Positions 49,910 to 58,600 of a stretch of 64,000 bases of DNA are shown here, piece by piece. Source of the DNA: B73-G16 sp964611295 (GTDB taxonomy: Bacteria; Desulfobacterota; B13-G15). Both the position numbers and the translations under genes were made by a program. The DNA lies in NCBI GenBank assembly GCA_964611295.1, contig CAZSWV010000007.1, forward strand, positions 1-64,000. The letters run 5' to 3'. The notes beneath the pieces are model-generated. The model was given only the letters and a program-made list of their open reading frames with translations, was not told where the DNA came from and did not search any database. Position 1 is the stretch's first letter. Each line of letters opens with the position of its first letter.

Positions 49910-51591
49910 CCCTCAAGCTCCCATACGTTCCTCGGACAAACCTCAACACAGATACCACATCCCTTACAGTAGTCCTCGTCTGATCGATAACGTTCACCTT
50001 TTATCACTGCAAGGTCCGGACAACAAAGAAAACAGAGATCGCACTTTACGCACTTGCCACATACCAGACACCTCTTTGCCTCTTCCATCGCTTGGCTCTC
50101 GGACATCCCAAGGTTGACTTCTAAAAAGGTAGAAATCCTCTCCCCAAGGGGAAGCCTCTTCGGTTCCGGTGTATCCCACACCCTCTCCACCAGAAGACGG
50201 GCCGTTTCCTTGGGTCTAGCCACCTTCCTCAAGGTCTTGTGCTTCCCGTTTAACCCCCTGAAGGAAATCCCTTTCCCCTCCCCTAGCCTAACCTCCGAAA
50301 AAAGCACCTCGGGGTCTTCCCCTAAAAGCTCAGCATGTATGGCAAGGGCAACCCTCTTACCAGAGGAAAGCGCCTCAACTACCGTAGGCCTTGAGGCCGT
50401 GAGGTCTCCTGCAAGGTATAACCCCCTAAGGGTGGTCCTACCGTAGCGGTCAACCAAGGGCCTGCCCTTTTCCCCGAGGACCCCTTCAGGGATCGACCTT
50501 TTGTCGAAGGTCTGTCCGGCACAGATTATGGCCAGTTCGGCCTCAAGTTCCATAATCCCACCAACGGGTATAAACAGGTATTGGCCGCTCAACTCCTCCT
50601 TCTGTACCCTTACCCTTTCGAAAACCACGCCTTTTAGCCTATCGTCTCCTCTGAACTCTAAGGGCTTAAACCCCCCGATTACCTCTATCTCCTCTTCAAC
50701 AGCTTCGCTTAAGCCTTCGGGCAAGGCAGGGAATTCACCTTCTTGTTCTGGGGCTACTATCTTTACGACCGCATGGGGAAAGCGACGCCTTGAGACCCTC
50801 GCAGCGTCTACTGCCACGTCTCCCCCGCCTATGACCACTACGGAACGCGGGGCCTGGTCCAACTTCGGCGGTTCAGAAAGCCAATGGATGCCGTAATAAA
50901 CACCCTTGAGTCCTTCGCCTTTAAGGCCAAGTCTCCGTGGTGACCAAAGCCCTGTCGATAAGACCACCGCTGCATATTCTCCGAGGAGCCTTTCAATCCC
51001 TTGTCCGTCAAGGGATACTTCGAAGTTGAACCTTATCCCCAAAGGGATAAGCCTTTGCAATTCGCGTTCAAGTACTGCCTTGGGCAACCTGTACTCCGGA
51101 ATCCCAAACCTAAGCATCCCTCCGGCCTGGCCTTTCCTCTCGAAAACCTCTACGCTGTAACCAAGCTTCCTCAAAAAGTAAGCCGCAGATATCCCAGCTG
51201 GCCCTGAACCCACTACGGCCACCTTTACATCCCTAAAGGACACAGGGGCCTGCGGAAGGGCCTTCCCGAGGTCCGCTACCGCCCTCTCTACCTCCCTTAT
51301 CTTCAACCCTTTGTCCAAGTCCAACCTGTTACAGGCCCCTTGGCAAGGATGGAAACACACCCTTCCGCACACACCAGGAAGGGGGTTCTCTTCCAAGAGC
51401 AACGCAAGGGCCTCGTCGAAAAGCCCTTGGGTCACATACCACATGACTTCAGGTATATCTGTCCCTACAGGACAGGCCTCCGTGCAAGGCGATATCTTCT
51501 CCTCAAAAGCTGCCTTATATGGGCTCCACCTGCCCGTCTTAAAAAAGACAGTGCTCTCCTCCGATACAGGGACGATGTCCTTTAGCTCCAC
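49906..51591 (-). CDS. GltD-like NAD(P)H flavoprotein fused to ferredoxin domains (oxidoreductase delta/electron subunit)
   Basis: About 561 residues. N-terminal Fe-S domain with CTEACPVGTDIPEVMW and CGRVCFHPCQGACNR, then a FAD Rossmann fold (VAVVGSGPAGISAAYFLRKL), an NAD(P) fold (VVVIGGGDVAVDAARVSRR) and GLYLAGDLTASRPTVVEALS. The C-terminus adds two [4Fe-4S] motifs (CLVCGKCVKCDLCFLCC and CKGCGICVEVCP). It takes the place of PorD and gives the complex a route from ferredoxin-level electrons to NAD(P)+, like PadH of phenylglyoxylate dehydrogenase. Start GTG 51591 (GGAG seven bases upstream) rather than 51699, whose extra residues overlap the gamma gene and are basic junk. Confidence 0.92.
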   Translation of the reverse strand: MELKDIVPVSEESTVFFKTGRWSPYKAAFEEKISPCTEACPVGTDIPEVMWYVTQGLFDEALALLLEENPLPGVCGRVCFHPCQGACNRLDLDKGLKIREVERAVADLGKALPQAPVSFRDVKVAVVGSGPAGISAAYFLRKLGYSVEVFERKGQAGGMLRFGIPEYRLPKAVLERELQRLIPLGIRFNFEVSLDGQGIERLLGEYAAVVLSTGLWSPRRLGLKGEGLKGVYYGIHWLSEPPKLDQAPRSVVVIGGGDVAVDAARVSRRRFPHAVVKIVAPEQEGEFPALPEGLSEAVEEEIEVIGGFKPLEFRGDDRLKGVVFERVRVQKEELSGQYLFIPVGGIMELEAELAIICAGQTFDKRSIPEGVLGEKGRPLVDRYGRTTLRGLYLAGDLTASRPTVVEALSSGKRVALAIHAELLGEDPEVLFSEVRLGEGKGISFRGLNGKHKTLRKVARPKETARLLVERVWDTPEPKRLPLGERISTFLEVNLGMSESQAMEEAKRCLVCGKCVKCDLCFLCCPDLAVIKGERYRSDEDYCKGCGICVEVCPRNVWELEG

Positions 51592-51595
51592 CACC

Positions 51596-52141
51596 TCACT
51601 CCACCAGTGTGACCTCTTGGTAAGCCAATTCCAGGGCTTTGAGGTTCTCCTCCACCTTCGCCGGCACGCTCTCCCGTACCACCTGACGGAGCACCTCAAG
51701 GTCTAACTCAGGCAACAATCTGCAGTAAGCCCCTAAAACGGCTGTGTTTATGGCCCTACCAAGGCCTACTGAATCAGCTATACCTTGGGCATCCACATGT
51801 GCCAGCTTCAAGTTGCCCTTGGAGGCCAAAAGTTCATAAGGTAGTCCTTTTGAGTTAACCAAAACCAGTCCGCCCTCCTTTATCGAGCAGAAAAGCTCAG
51901 GAACGAAGAGATCCACTGACATCAACACCAGATGGTCCGGGTTTGTGATCCCACAACGGAGCCTTATCCTCTCCTTTGACACCCTTAAAAAACCCTCAAC
52001 AGGCGCTCCCCTCCTTTCGCCCCCAAACACCGAAAAGCATTGCGGGTAAAAACCTGCCCTGAAAAAGGCCTCGGCCAACATCTGAGATGCCATCACAACC
52101 CCTTGTCCACCTCTGCCGTAAAACTTGATTTCCAGTATCAA
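51596..52141 (-). CDS. porG: 2-oxoacid:ferredoxin oxidoreductase gamma subunit
   Basis: 181 residues, PorG/KorC family: FYGRGGQGVVMASQMLAEAF at the N-terminus and APVEGFLRVSKERIRLRCGI, then VGLGRAINTAVLGAYCRLLP. It forms the core with alpha and beta subunits. It overlaps the gntR gene stop by four bases, so the regulator and enzyme are translated in one operon, and it is followed by the GltD-like flavoprotein start five bases on. Confidence 0.93.
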   Translation of the reverse strand: MILEIKFYGRGGQGVVMASQMLAEAFFRAGFYPQCFSVFGGERRGAPVEGFLRVSKERIRLRCGITNPDHLVLMSVDLFVPELFCSIKEGGLVLVNSKGLPYELLASKGNLKLAHVDAQGIADSVGLGRAINTAVLGAYCRLLPELDLEVLRQVVRESVPAKVEENLKALELAYQEVTLVE

Positions 52142-52827
52142 CGCTTAAACACCCCCTCCGCTACTTCCCTCTGACGGAAAGCGTACCGCAAGATGTCCTC
52201 TTTAGACTGTTCTATATGCCTTTTTAAGGCCTCAAAGGCTTCGACTTCGTCCCCTTCCTTTACCGCCTTTAAAATGGCCCTATGCCCTTCAAGGGCCCTA
52301 AGGACGTTGTCCATTACGTAGATGCTCTCTATCCTGTACCTCAACATGTGACGCCGTAACATCTGGGCCATCTCCACAAGACGCTCACTCCCACTCGAAC
52401 GGGCAATCACCTCGTGGAACTGGGCATCAAGGTCCACAAAGACCTTTGGACCGCCTTTGGCCAACCTCCGCTCGCTCAAGGCCAAGTTCCTTTCAAGCCC
52501 CTTGATAAGCTTCTCTTTGTTCCTCTCAAGGGCCCACTTGATGGCTATCCCTTCGATAGCTACCCTTATCTCACAAATCTCCTCTACTTCTTTCTCACTT
52601 ATGGCCTTTACCACATAACCGAGACGAGGCCTCGCCTCGACCAACCCTTCGACCTCCAAACTGTGAAGCGCCTCCCTCACAGGCGTTCGCGACACCCCCA
52701 GTAATTGCGCGATCTTCGTCTCCACCAAGCGCTCCCCTGGCGACAACAACCCACAAAGGATCATGTCCCGTAGATGCCGATAGACCTTCTTCCTTAAAGG
52801 CTCTCCTCTCCGTATCCTCAACCTCAT
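52138..52827 (-). CDS. GntR-family transcriptional regulator, FadR/FCD type
   Basis: About 229 residues: N-terminal winged helix (EPLRKKVYRHLRDMILCGL, LGVSRTPVREALHSLEVEGL) and C-terminal FCD ligand-binding domain (EICEIRVAIEGIAIKWALE, DLDAQFHEVIARSSGSERLV), which binds small organic acids with a metal ion in many members. ATG 52827 begins family-like sequence; the ORF extends to 52866 but that portion is upstream of the palindromic operator and has no ribosome binding site. First gene of the eight-gene operon, so it probably autoregulates and senses the imported acid or a product. Confidence 0.9.
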   Translation of the reverse strand: MRLRIRRGEPLRKKVYRHLRDMILCGLLSPGERLVETKIAQLLGVSRTPVREALHSLEVEGLVEARPRLGYVVKAISEKEVEEICEIRVAIEGIAIKWALERNKEKLIKGLERNLALSERRLAKGGPKVFVDLDAQFHEVIARSSGSERLVEMAQMLRRHMLRYRIESIYVMDNVLRALEGHRAILKAVKEGDEVEAFEALKRHIEQSKEDILRYAFRQREVAEGVFKR

Positions 52828-52833
52828 GTGGGG

Positions 52834-52847
52834 TACTGTATACAGTA
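52834..52847. promoter_or_regulatory. Palindromic GntR operator over the -10 box
   Basis: TACTGTATACAGTA, a perfect 14-bp palindrome 6 bases upstream of the gntR ATG. Its core TGTATACA is the type of site bound by FCD-type GntR regulators. It covers the -10 hexamer (52842-52837, reading TATACA), as expected for autorepression. I did not see a second copy elsewhere in the intergenic sequences. Confidence 0.65.
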
Positions 52848-52866
52848 TTTTCCTTATATAAGTCAA
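52837..52866 (-). promoter_or_regulatory. Promoter of the gntR-oxidoreductase-TRAP operon
   Basis: TTGACT (52866-52861), 18 bases, TATACA (52842-52837) on the minus strand. The +1 site is expected near 52830, only about three bases before the ATG at 52827, which has no Shine-Dalgarno sequence, so the message is probably leaderless. Confidence 0.5.
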
Positions 52867-52967
52867 GTTACGCTTTCCTGGAGCGGCTCAAAAGGTGATG
52901 GTATAAAGGTGTCCTTGTGTTTTACGATCTTGACACCTTTTTGTCGGATCGTCTTTAATAGTTTCCG

Positions 52968-53516
52968 ATGCGGTATCCTGCCCTTTTATTGAATGCCACC
53001 TATGAACCTTTGAGGGTAGTATCTTGGAAGAAGGCCTTGGTGCTTGTGTTCTTGAAAAAGGCTGAGGTTCTTGAGGAATATGACAAGGAGGTGAGGTCGG
53101 TCTCTTGTAGTTTTAAGCTCCCTTCTATACTCAGGCTTCTCCGTTATGTAAAGGTCAAACCCCCCTGGGTGAGGTTTTCCCGCTACAACGTTTATCTACG
53201 TGATGGTTTTAGATGTCAGTATTGTGGTGAGGTCTTGCCTCCTGAAGAACTAACATGTGACCACGTGATACCCCGTTCTAAAGGTGGGGTTACGGATTGG
53301 ACGAACGTGGTCACTTGTTGTAAGGCTTGTAATCACAAAAAGGGAGGCAGGACCCCAGAAGAAGCAGGTATGAAGCTCTTGAAGGAACCCACTCGGCCCC
53401 TCTGGTTGCCTTTTATCCAAATGGGGCTCTATCTAAAAGAATTACCCCCGTCTTGGCTTGACTATTTTTATTGTGCGCAAGGGCAGCGGAAGCCTGCTAT
53501 TAGAAGCCTGAGGTAA
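52968..53516 (+). CDS. HNH endonuclease-family protein
   Basis: 182 residues. The N-terminal third (LLLNATYEPLRVVSWKKALV) is a common lead of small bacterial HNH proteins; the HNH core is FRCQYCGEVLPPEELTCDHVIPRSKGGVTDWTNVVTCCKACNHKK, seen as CQYC, DHVIPRSKGG and CKACNHKKG, with two zinc CxxC pairs. It may act on DNA in repair or defence, but the chromosomal single-gene context gives no clue. Its 3' end overlaps lptE by 49 bases. Confidence 0.88.
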   Translation: MRYPALLLNATYEPLRVVSWKKALVLVFLKKAEVLEEYDKEVRSVSCSFKLPSILRLLRYVKVKPPWVRFSRYNVYLRDGFRCQYCGEVLPPEELTCDHVIPRSKGGVTDWTNVVTCCKACNHKKGGRTPEEAGMKLLKEPTRPLWLPFIQMGLYLKELPPSWLDYFYCAQGQRKPAIRSLR

Positions 53517-53965
53517 AGTTCGTGGGCTATATCGCGTGCTATTTCTTCCAAAGCTTTAGTTAAAAGGTGTTCATCCAGAGCAGGTGCCCCTTTGGCTGTA
53601 AAGACCTTTTCCTTCCTTAAGCCCGAAAGGGACCAAATGACTTCTTCGCCTTGGAGGAGTTTAAAAGTTGTGTTCACGGAGGCACGATATTGGGTGGCAT
53701 AGGCGCTCCTGTCGAAGGCAATGGGTTCAAACCTCAACTCCACGACCTCACCTTTTAGCCTCCTTTCAGCCCCTTGCACCACCTTTATGCCTTTTGATTG
53801 GAATTCTTCCCGCAACGCCCTATAAAGGGCTGAACTGAACTTGGGATCGGCTTCTGCTTTGACTTCTTCTATATGGACCTCCTTAAGGAGATCCGGTGGC
53901 CTCAGGCCAAGGTTATAGCCACAGCCAGCAAGCAAAAGGCAAAAGAGCGCTATTAGCCTTCGCAT
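53468..53965 (-). CDS. lptE: LPS-assembly lipoprotein LptE-like
   Basis: 165 residues with a lipoprotein signal (MRRLIALFCLLLAGCGYNL, lipidated C15) and the LptE-type mature domain: LRPPDLLKEVHIEEVKAEAD, then LKGEVVELRFEPIAFDRSAYATQYRASVNTTFKL in the beta-rich part. LptE plugs LptD and guides lipopolysaccharide to the outer leaflet, so this marks a diderm with LPS. It follows leuS closely (overlap of 13 bases), a common arrangement in diderm bacteria. The 3' end overlaps the HNH gene by 49 bases. Confidence 0.85.
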   Translation of the reverse strand: MRRLIALFCLLLAGCGYNLGLRPPDLLKEVHIEEVKAEADPKFSSALYRALREEFQSKGIKVVQGAERRLKGEVVELRFEPIAFDRSAYATQYRASVNTTFKLLQGEEVIWSLSGLRKEKVFTAKGAPALDEHLLTKALEEIARDIAHELYLRLLIAGFRCPCAQ

Positions 53966-56415
53966 ACTATGTTCACCAATTTCTTTGGAACGTAAACCAC
54001 TTTCTTCACGGTCTTGCCTTCGGTGTGGCGCCTTGCACCAGGGGTCTCGAGGGCCAATCTCTTTACTTCCTCCTCAGGGAGGTCTTCGGGCACCTGGATC
54101 TTATCGCGGACCTTGCCATTTACTTGTACCACTACGGTGACCTCCGGGACCTTCACCCATTCAGGATCGTACATGGGCCACCTCTGGTCCACAAGAGGGG
54201 GGTCCCTCCTCAAAACCTCGCTCCAGAGCTCTTCTGTGATATGGGGCACAAAGGGGTGTAAAAGGAGACACATCTTTTCCAAGGCCTCCCGCCATAAGGA
54301 GGGTCTAATGTCTTTGGGAAGGGACTCGTAGAGGTAATTTGTCCACTCCATCATCTGGGCAATGGCAGTGTTGAAATGGAACCTCTCTATGTCCTCGGTG
54401 ACCTTTTTAATGGTCAAATGGATCCTCCTATAGAACTCCACCTCCTCTGAGGTAAAGGCATGAGGAGGATCCCCTTCGGCCAACTTTGGGGCTATTTCAA
54501 AGAAAAGCCTCCAAAGCCTATTGAGAAAACGATAACAACCCTCTATACCCTCGTCCTTCCAATCCAAGTCCTTTTCCGGGGGCGCTGAAAATAGGATAAA
54601 AAGCCTGACTGTATCTGCGCCGTAACGTTGTACCATCTCATCTGGATCGACGACATTGCCTTTGGATTTTGACATCTTTGCCCCGTCCTTTATCACCATG
54701 CCTTGGGTCAAAAGCCTCTCAAAGGGCTCATCGAGATCCACATATCCAAGGTCCCTAAGGACCTTTGTGAAGAAACGCGCATAAAGCAGATGGAGCACTG
54801 CGTGCTCAATACCGCCTATATACTGGTCCACAGGCATCCAGTACTTCACCCTATCGTCAAAGGGTTCCTTGTGGTTGTCAGGACAAGCATAGCGCAAGAA
54901 GTACCAGGAAGACTCCACGAAGGTATCCATGGTGTCTGTCTCCCTCTTTGCAGAACCGTTGCAGCGAGGACACCTTGTGTTTACGAAATCGTGGACCTGG
55001 GCAAGTGGGGATCCCCCTTTGCCAGTTATCTCCACCTTTAAGGGCAAAACCACGGGGAGTTCGTCTTCGGGAACCGGCAATGTCCCACAGTTTGGGCAGT
55101 ATATGATGGGTATAGGGGCCCCCCAGTACCTCTGCCTGGATATACCCCAGTCCTTGAGCCTATAGTTGACCTTCCGCTGGCCTATCCCCTTCTTTTCGAT
55201 AAGCTCTACGATCTTCTCCATCGCCTCGCGGTTCGACATGCCGTCGAAATGGCCAGAATTGACCATAATTCCATCCTCGGTATAGGCCTCGGTCATCGCC
55301 TCTGGAAGGAGCTCCCTGTCCTTCGGCCTTATGACCACCTTTATGGGAAGGCCATACCTTTTGGCAAATTCGAAATCCCTTTGGTCATGGGCCGGTACTG
55401 CCATTATGGCACCGGTGCCGTATTCCATGAGGACGAAGTTGGCCGTCCATACAGGTACGCGCTCACCCGTAAGGGGATTTACACAATAGGCACCCAAGGG
55501 CACCCCTTCCTTTTCAAACTCTCCCTCCCTTAGGAGAAGGCCCTGCCTCTTAGCCCTTCGTACGAACTCCTTTACTTCCTCCTCCCTAGGTGTACCCTTC
55601 ACAAGCTCCTCCACCATGGGGTGTTCGGGAGCAAGGACTACAAAGGTGACACCGAAAATGGTGTCGGGCCTAGTGGTGAATATCCTTATCGACCCCGCTT
55701 TCCCCTCCAAAGGGAAATCCACCTCTACGCCTTCGCTCCGCCCGATCCAATTCTTTTGCATGAGGATGACCTTTTCAGGCCATCCCTTGAGGAGTTTGTC
55801 GCAGAATTCCAAAAGCTCATCGGCATAGGCCGTGATCTTCAAGAACCACCCCTCAAGTTCTTTTTTTTCAACTTCACTGCCACATCGCCAACATCTCCCC
55901 CCCACCACTTGCTCGTTTGCAAGGACAGTTTCACAGCCTGGACACCAATTGACCTCAGAAAGGCTCTTATATGCCAAACCCCTTTCGTACATCTTGATGA
56001 AGAAGAGCTGTTCCCATCGATAATAAGAAGGATCACAGGTAGCAATCTCCCTCTTCCAGTCGTAACTGAAACCCATACGTTTAAGCTGTCCCTTCATGTA
56101 GTTTATGTTCTCGTAAGTCCACTTAGCAGGATGGACCCCATGTTCTATGGCCGCGTTTTCGGCTGGAAGGCCAAAGGCATCCCAACCCATGGGATGAAGG
56201 ACGTTAAAACCCTGCATCCTCTTGTACCTGGCCACCACATCCCCTATCGAATAATTCCTTATGTGTCCCATATGGAGACGGCCCGAAGGATAAGGGAACA
56301 TCTCCAATAGATAATACTTTGGCCTTGCAGGATCTTCCTTTACCTCAAAGGTCCTCTTCTCTTCCCAGAACTTTTGCCACTTCAGTTCTACCTGTTGGGG
56401 ATCATAACGCCTCAT
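53953..56415 (-). CDS. leuS: Leucyl-tRNA synthetase
   Basis: 820 residues, class Ia synthetase charging tRNA(Leu). The HIGH-type motif is FPYPSGRLHMGHIRNYSIGD (about 42-60), the KMSKS motif is in KDGAKMSKSKGNVVDPDEMV, and the CP1 editing domain lies between. Zinc-binding CxxC pairs (CPGC and CWRC) are visible in the insert. It overlaps argG by four bases (ATGA) and lptE follows. The operon argF-argG-leuS-lptE mixes amino acid, translation and envelope genes. Confidence 0.97.
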   Translation of the reverse strand: MRRYDPQQVELKWQKFWEEKRTFEVKEDPARPKYYLLEMFPYPSGRLHMGHIRNYSIGDVVARYKRMQGFNVLHPMGWDAFGLPAENAAIEHGVHPAKWTYENINYMKGQLKRMGFSYDWKREIATCDPSYYRWEQLFFIKMYERGLAYKSLSEVNWCPGCETVLANEQVVGGRCWRCGSEVEKKELEGWFLKITAYADELLEFCDKLLKGWPEKVILMQKNWIGRSEGVEVDFPLEGKAGSIRIFTTRPDTIFGVTFVVLAPEHPMVEELVKGTPREEEVKEFVRRAKRQGLLLREGEFEKEGVPLGAYCVNPLTGERVPVWTANFVLMEYGTGAIMAVPAHDQRDFEFAKRYGLPIKVVIRPKDRELLPEAMTEAYTEDGIMVNSGHFDGMSNREAMEKIVELIEKKGIGQRKVNYRLKDWGISRQRYWGAPIPIIYCPNCGTLPVPEDELPVVLPLKVEITGKGGSPLAQVHDFVNTRCPRCNGSAKRETDTMDTFVESSWYFLRYACPDNHKEPFDDRVKYWMPVDQYIGGIEHAVLHLLYARFFTKVLRDLGYVDLDEPFERLLTQGMVIKDGAKMSKSKGNVVDPDEMVQRYGADTVRLFILFSAPPEKDLDWKDEGIEGCYRFLNRLWRLFFEIAPKLAEGDPPHAFTSEEVEFYRRIHLTIKKVTEDIERFHFNTAIAQMMEWTNYLYESLPKDIRPSLWREALEKMCLLLHPFVPHITEELWSEVLRRDPPLVDQRWPMYDPEWVKVPEVTVVVQVNGKVRDKIQVPEDLPEEEVKRLALETPGARRHTEGKTVKKVVYVPKKLVNIVCEG

Positions 56416-57617
56416 AGACCCATCAACCTCCTTATCCTCATCCTCAATGCGTTTAAACGTATAAAGCCCTCTGCATCTTTTTGGTTGTAAACTTCTTCTT
56501 CTTCGAAGGTAGCAAAATCAGGATGATAAAGGCTCTTCGGGGATTTCCTACCAACGACTATGCAGTTACCCTTGTAAAGCTTAAGCCTCACGGTACCCGT
56601 CACACCACGCTGGGTCGCTTCCACAAACTCCCAAAGGACTTCCATCTCCGGGTAAAACCAGTAACCGTAGTATATGAGCTCGGAGATCTTAGGTATCAAG
56701 GAATCCCTCAGCCTCATCACCTCTCTGTCCATGGTTATAGACTCCAAGGCCCTATGGGCCACATGTAGTATCGTTCCCCCAGGTGTCTCATATACCCCTC
56801 TTGACTTCATCCCCACGTAGCGGTTTTCCACTATATCGACTCGTCCGATCCCATTCTGCCCGCCTATGCGGTTCAGGTGCTCAAGGAGGGCTGCAGGTGA
56901 AAGCTTCACGCCGTCCACAGCTACAGGTACACCGTTTTCGAAATCGATCTCTATATAAGTGGGCTTGTCCGGTGCCTTCTCCGGTGAAACGGTCATGGTG
57001 AAGATGTCCTCTGGAGGCTCCCGCCATGGGTCCTCTAGTATCCCTGCCTCATAACTTATGTGCAAGAGGTTCCTATCGCAGCTGTAAGGCCTCTCTAAAC
57101 TCACAGGTATCGGTATACCCTTTCTCCTGGCATAGGATATGAGGTCGCTACGCGACTTAAATTCCCATTCCCTCCATGGGGCTATGACCTTGATGTTGGG
57201 GTCAAAACAGTAGTAGGTTAGTTCAAACCTCACTTGGTCGTTACCTTTGCCAGTAGCACCGTGTGCAACGGCATCGGCCCCTTCCTTTTTGGCCACCTCC
57301 ATCTGACCTTTCGCGATAAGGGGCCTCGCTATCGCGGTTCCGAGGAGGTACCCCCCTTCGTAAATAGCACCTGCCTTCAGGGCCTTAAAGACAAAGTCCC
57401 TCACGAATTCCTCTTTTTTATCGTCGATATAGACCTTAGAAGCCCCGGTGGCCAGGGCCTTTTGCTTGATCTCCTCCATATCCTCGCCCTGGCCTATATC
57501 CGCACAATAGGCTATGACCTCACATCCATAACGCTCCTTAAGCCAGGCGAGGATAACCGAAGTGTCAAGCCCACCTGAATAAGCCAATACGACCTTCCTG
57601 ACCTCCATCTGCCTCAC
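56412..57617 (-). CDS. argG: Argininosuccinate synthase
   Basis: 401 residues; joins citrulline and aspartate with ATP in arginine synthesis. The P-loop-like KVVLAYSGGLDTSVILAWLK (about 8-27) is the PP-motif of the N-type ATP pyrophosphatase fold, with AHGATGKGNDQVRFELTY, GSRSDLISYA-type KSRSDLISYARRKGIP and the citrulline-binding IENRYVGMKSRGVYETPGG-like VENRYVGMKSRGVYETPGG. Length is standard. It overlaps argF by four bases and leuS by four, so the three are coupled. Catalysed product is cleaved by ArgH, not in the window. Confidence 0.97.
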   Translation of the reverse strand: MRQMEVRKVVLAYSGGLDTSVILAWLKERYGCEVIAYCADIGQGEDMEEIKQKALATGASKVYIDDKKEEFVRDFVFKALKAGAIYEGGYLLGTAIARPLIAKGQMEVAKKEGADAVAHGATGKGNDQVRFELTYYCFDPNIKVIAPWREWEFKSRSDLISYARRKGIPIPVSLERPYSCDRNLLHISYEAGILEDPWREPPEDIFTMTVSPEKAPDKPTYIEIDFENGVPVAVDGVKLSPAALLEHLNRIGGQNGIGRVDIVENRYVGMKSRGVYETPGGTILHVAHRALESITMDREVMRLRDSLIPKISELIYYGYWFYPEMEVLWEFVEATQRGVTGTVRLKLYKGNCIVVGRKSPKSLYHPDFATFEEEEVYNQKDAEGFIRLNALRMRIRRLMGL

Positions 57618-58522
57618 CTCATCAAGAACTCTAAAATGGCCTTTTGTACATGCAAACGGTTCTCCGCCTGATCAAAGACCACTGAATGCGGTCCATCCAT
57701 CACCTCATCTGTTATCTCCTCTCCCCTATGGGCCGGCAAGCAATGCATGACCAAGACCTCGTGCCTTGCAAACCGCAAAAGTGACTCGTTGATCTGATAC
57801 CCCTTAAAGTCCTCAAGGCGCCTTTCCCTTTCGGCTTCTTGTCCCATGGAGGTCCATACATCGGTATAAAGGACCTCAGCTTCCCTCACGGCCTCCTTAG
57901 GGTCATGGGTGATAAGGACCCTAGCCCCTTCCCGTAAGGCCCTCTGTAAGATTTCCTGATCAGGTTCATAACCTGGAGGACACGCTATGCGGAGCTCGAT
58001 CCCCATCTTCGAAGCCCCTTCTATCCAAGAATTGGCCACGTTGTTGCCATCGCCGATATAGGCCACCTTCACCCCTTTGTAACGCCCCAATTTTTCCCAA
58101 ATGGTAAAAATGTCGCTTAAGATCTGACAAGGGTGCAATAGGTCACTTAGACCATTTATGACTGGAACTGATGAAAACCTCGCAAACTCTTCTACCTTCC
58201 AATGTTCAAAGGTCCGTATGAGGACAGCATCCACATACCGGGAAAGCACCCTGGCTGTGTCGGCGATGCTCTCGCCACGTGAAAGCTGAAGCTCATGTGC
58301 CGAAAGATAAAGGGCATTCCCCCCAAGCTGGTACATCCCTACCTCAAAGGACACCCTTGTCCTTGTAGAAGGCTTTTCAAAGATCATGGCCAGGGTTTTG
58401 CCCTCCAGAGGGCGCCATACTTCTCCCCTTTTGTTCCTCTCTTTCAACCACTTGGCCCGCTCAAGCAATAAGTGAAGTTCCTCTTCAGTATAATCGTAAA
58501 AGGAGATAAAATCCCTCTTCAT
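57614..58522 (-). CDS. argF: Ornithine carbamoyltransferase
   Basis: 302 residues; makes citrulline from ornithine and carbamoyl phosphate. FEKPSTRTRVSFEVGM (about 49-64) binds carbamoyl phosphate, HPCQILSDIFTI follows, and VMHCLPAHRGEEITDEVMDG near residue 260 binds ornithine with the catalytic cysteine. Standard length. It heads the operon argF-argG-leuS-lptE, with GAGGAGAG before ATG 58522. The 78-base gap to the divergent cupin gene shows no ARG box-like palindrome. Confidence 0.96.
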   Translation of the reverse strand: MKRDFISFYDYTEEELHLLLERAKWLKERNKRGEVWRPLEGKTLAMIFEKPSTRTRVSFEVGMYQLGGNALYLSAHELQLSRGESIADTARVLSRYVDAVLIRTFEHWKVEEFARFSSVPVINGLSDLLHPCQILSDIFTIWEKLGRYKGVKVAYIGDGNNVANSWIEGASKMGIELRIACPPGYEPDQEILQRALREGARVLITHDPKEAVREAEVLYTDVWTSMGQEAERERRLEDFKGYQINESLLRFARHEVLVMHCLPAHRGEEITDEVMDGPHSVVFDQAENRLHVQKAILEFLMR

Positions 58523-58600
58523 CTTCTGTCTCTCCTCGGAAATTGGCCTAAGGGCCAGAGCTTTGACTTGTAGTCTCGCTTATGGTAATGCCAAAAGGTC

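Noticed and set aside
49906..51699. Long N-terminal reading of the GltD-like protein from 51699
   Set aside because: The extra ~36 residues (basic and tryptophan-rich) are the wrong frame of the gamma-subunit gene; GTG 51591 has a ribosome binding site.
52828..52866. GntR start at 52866
   Set aside because: The extension is unlike the family, has no ribosome binding site and spans the promoter and operator.
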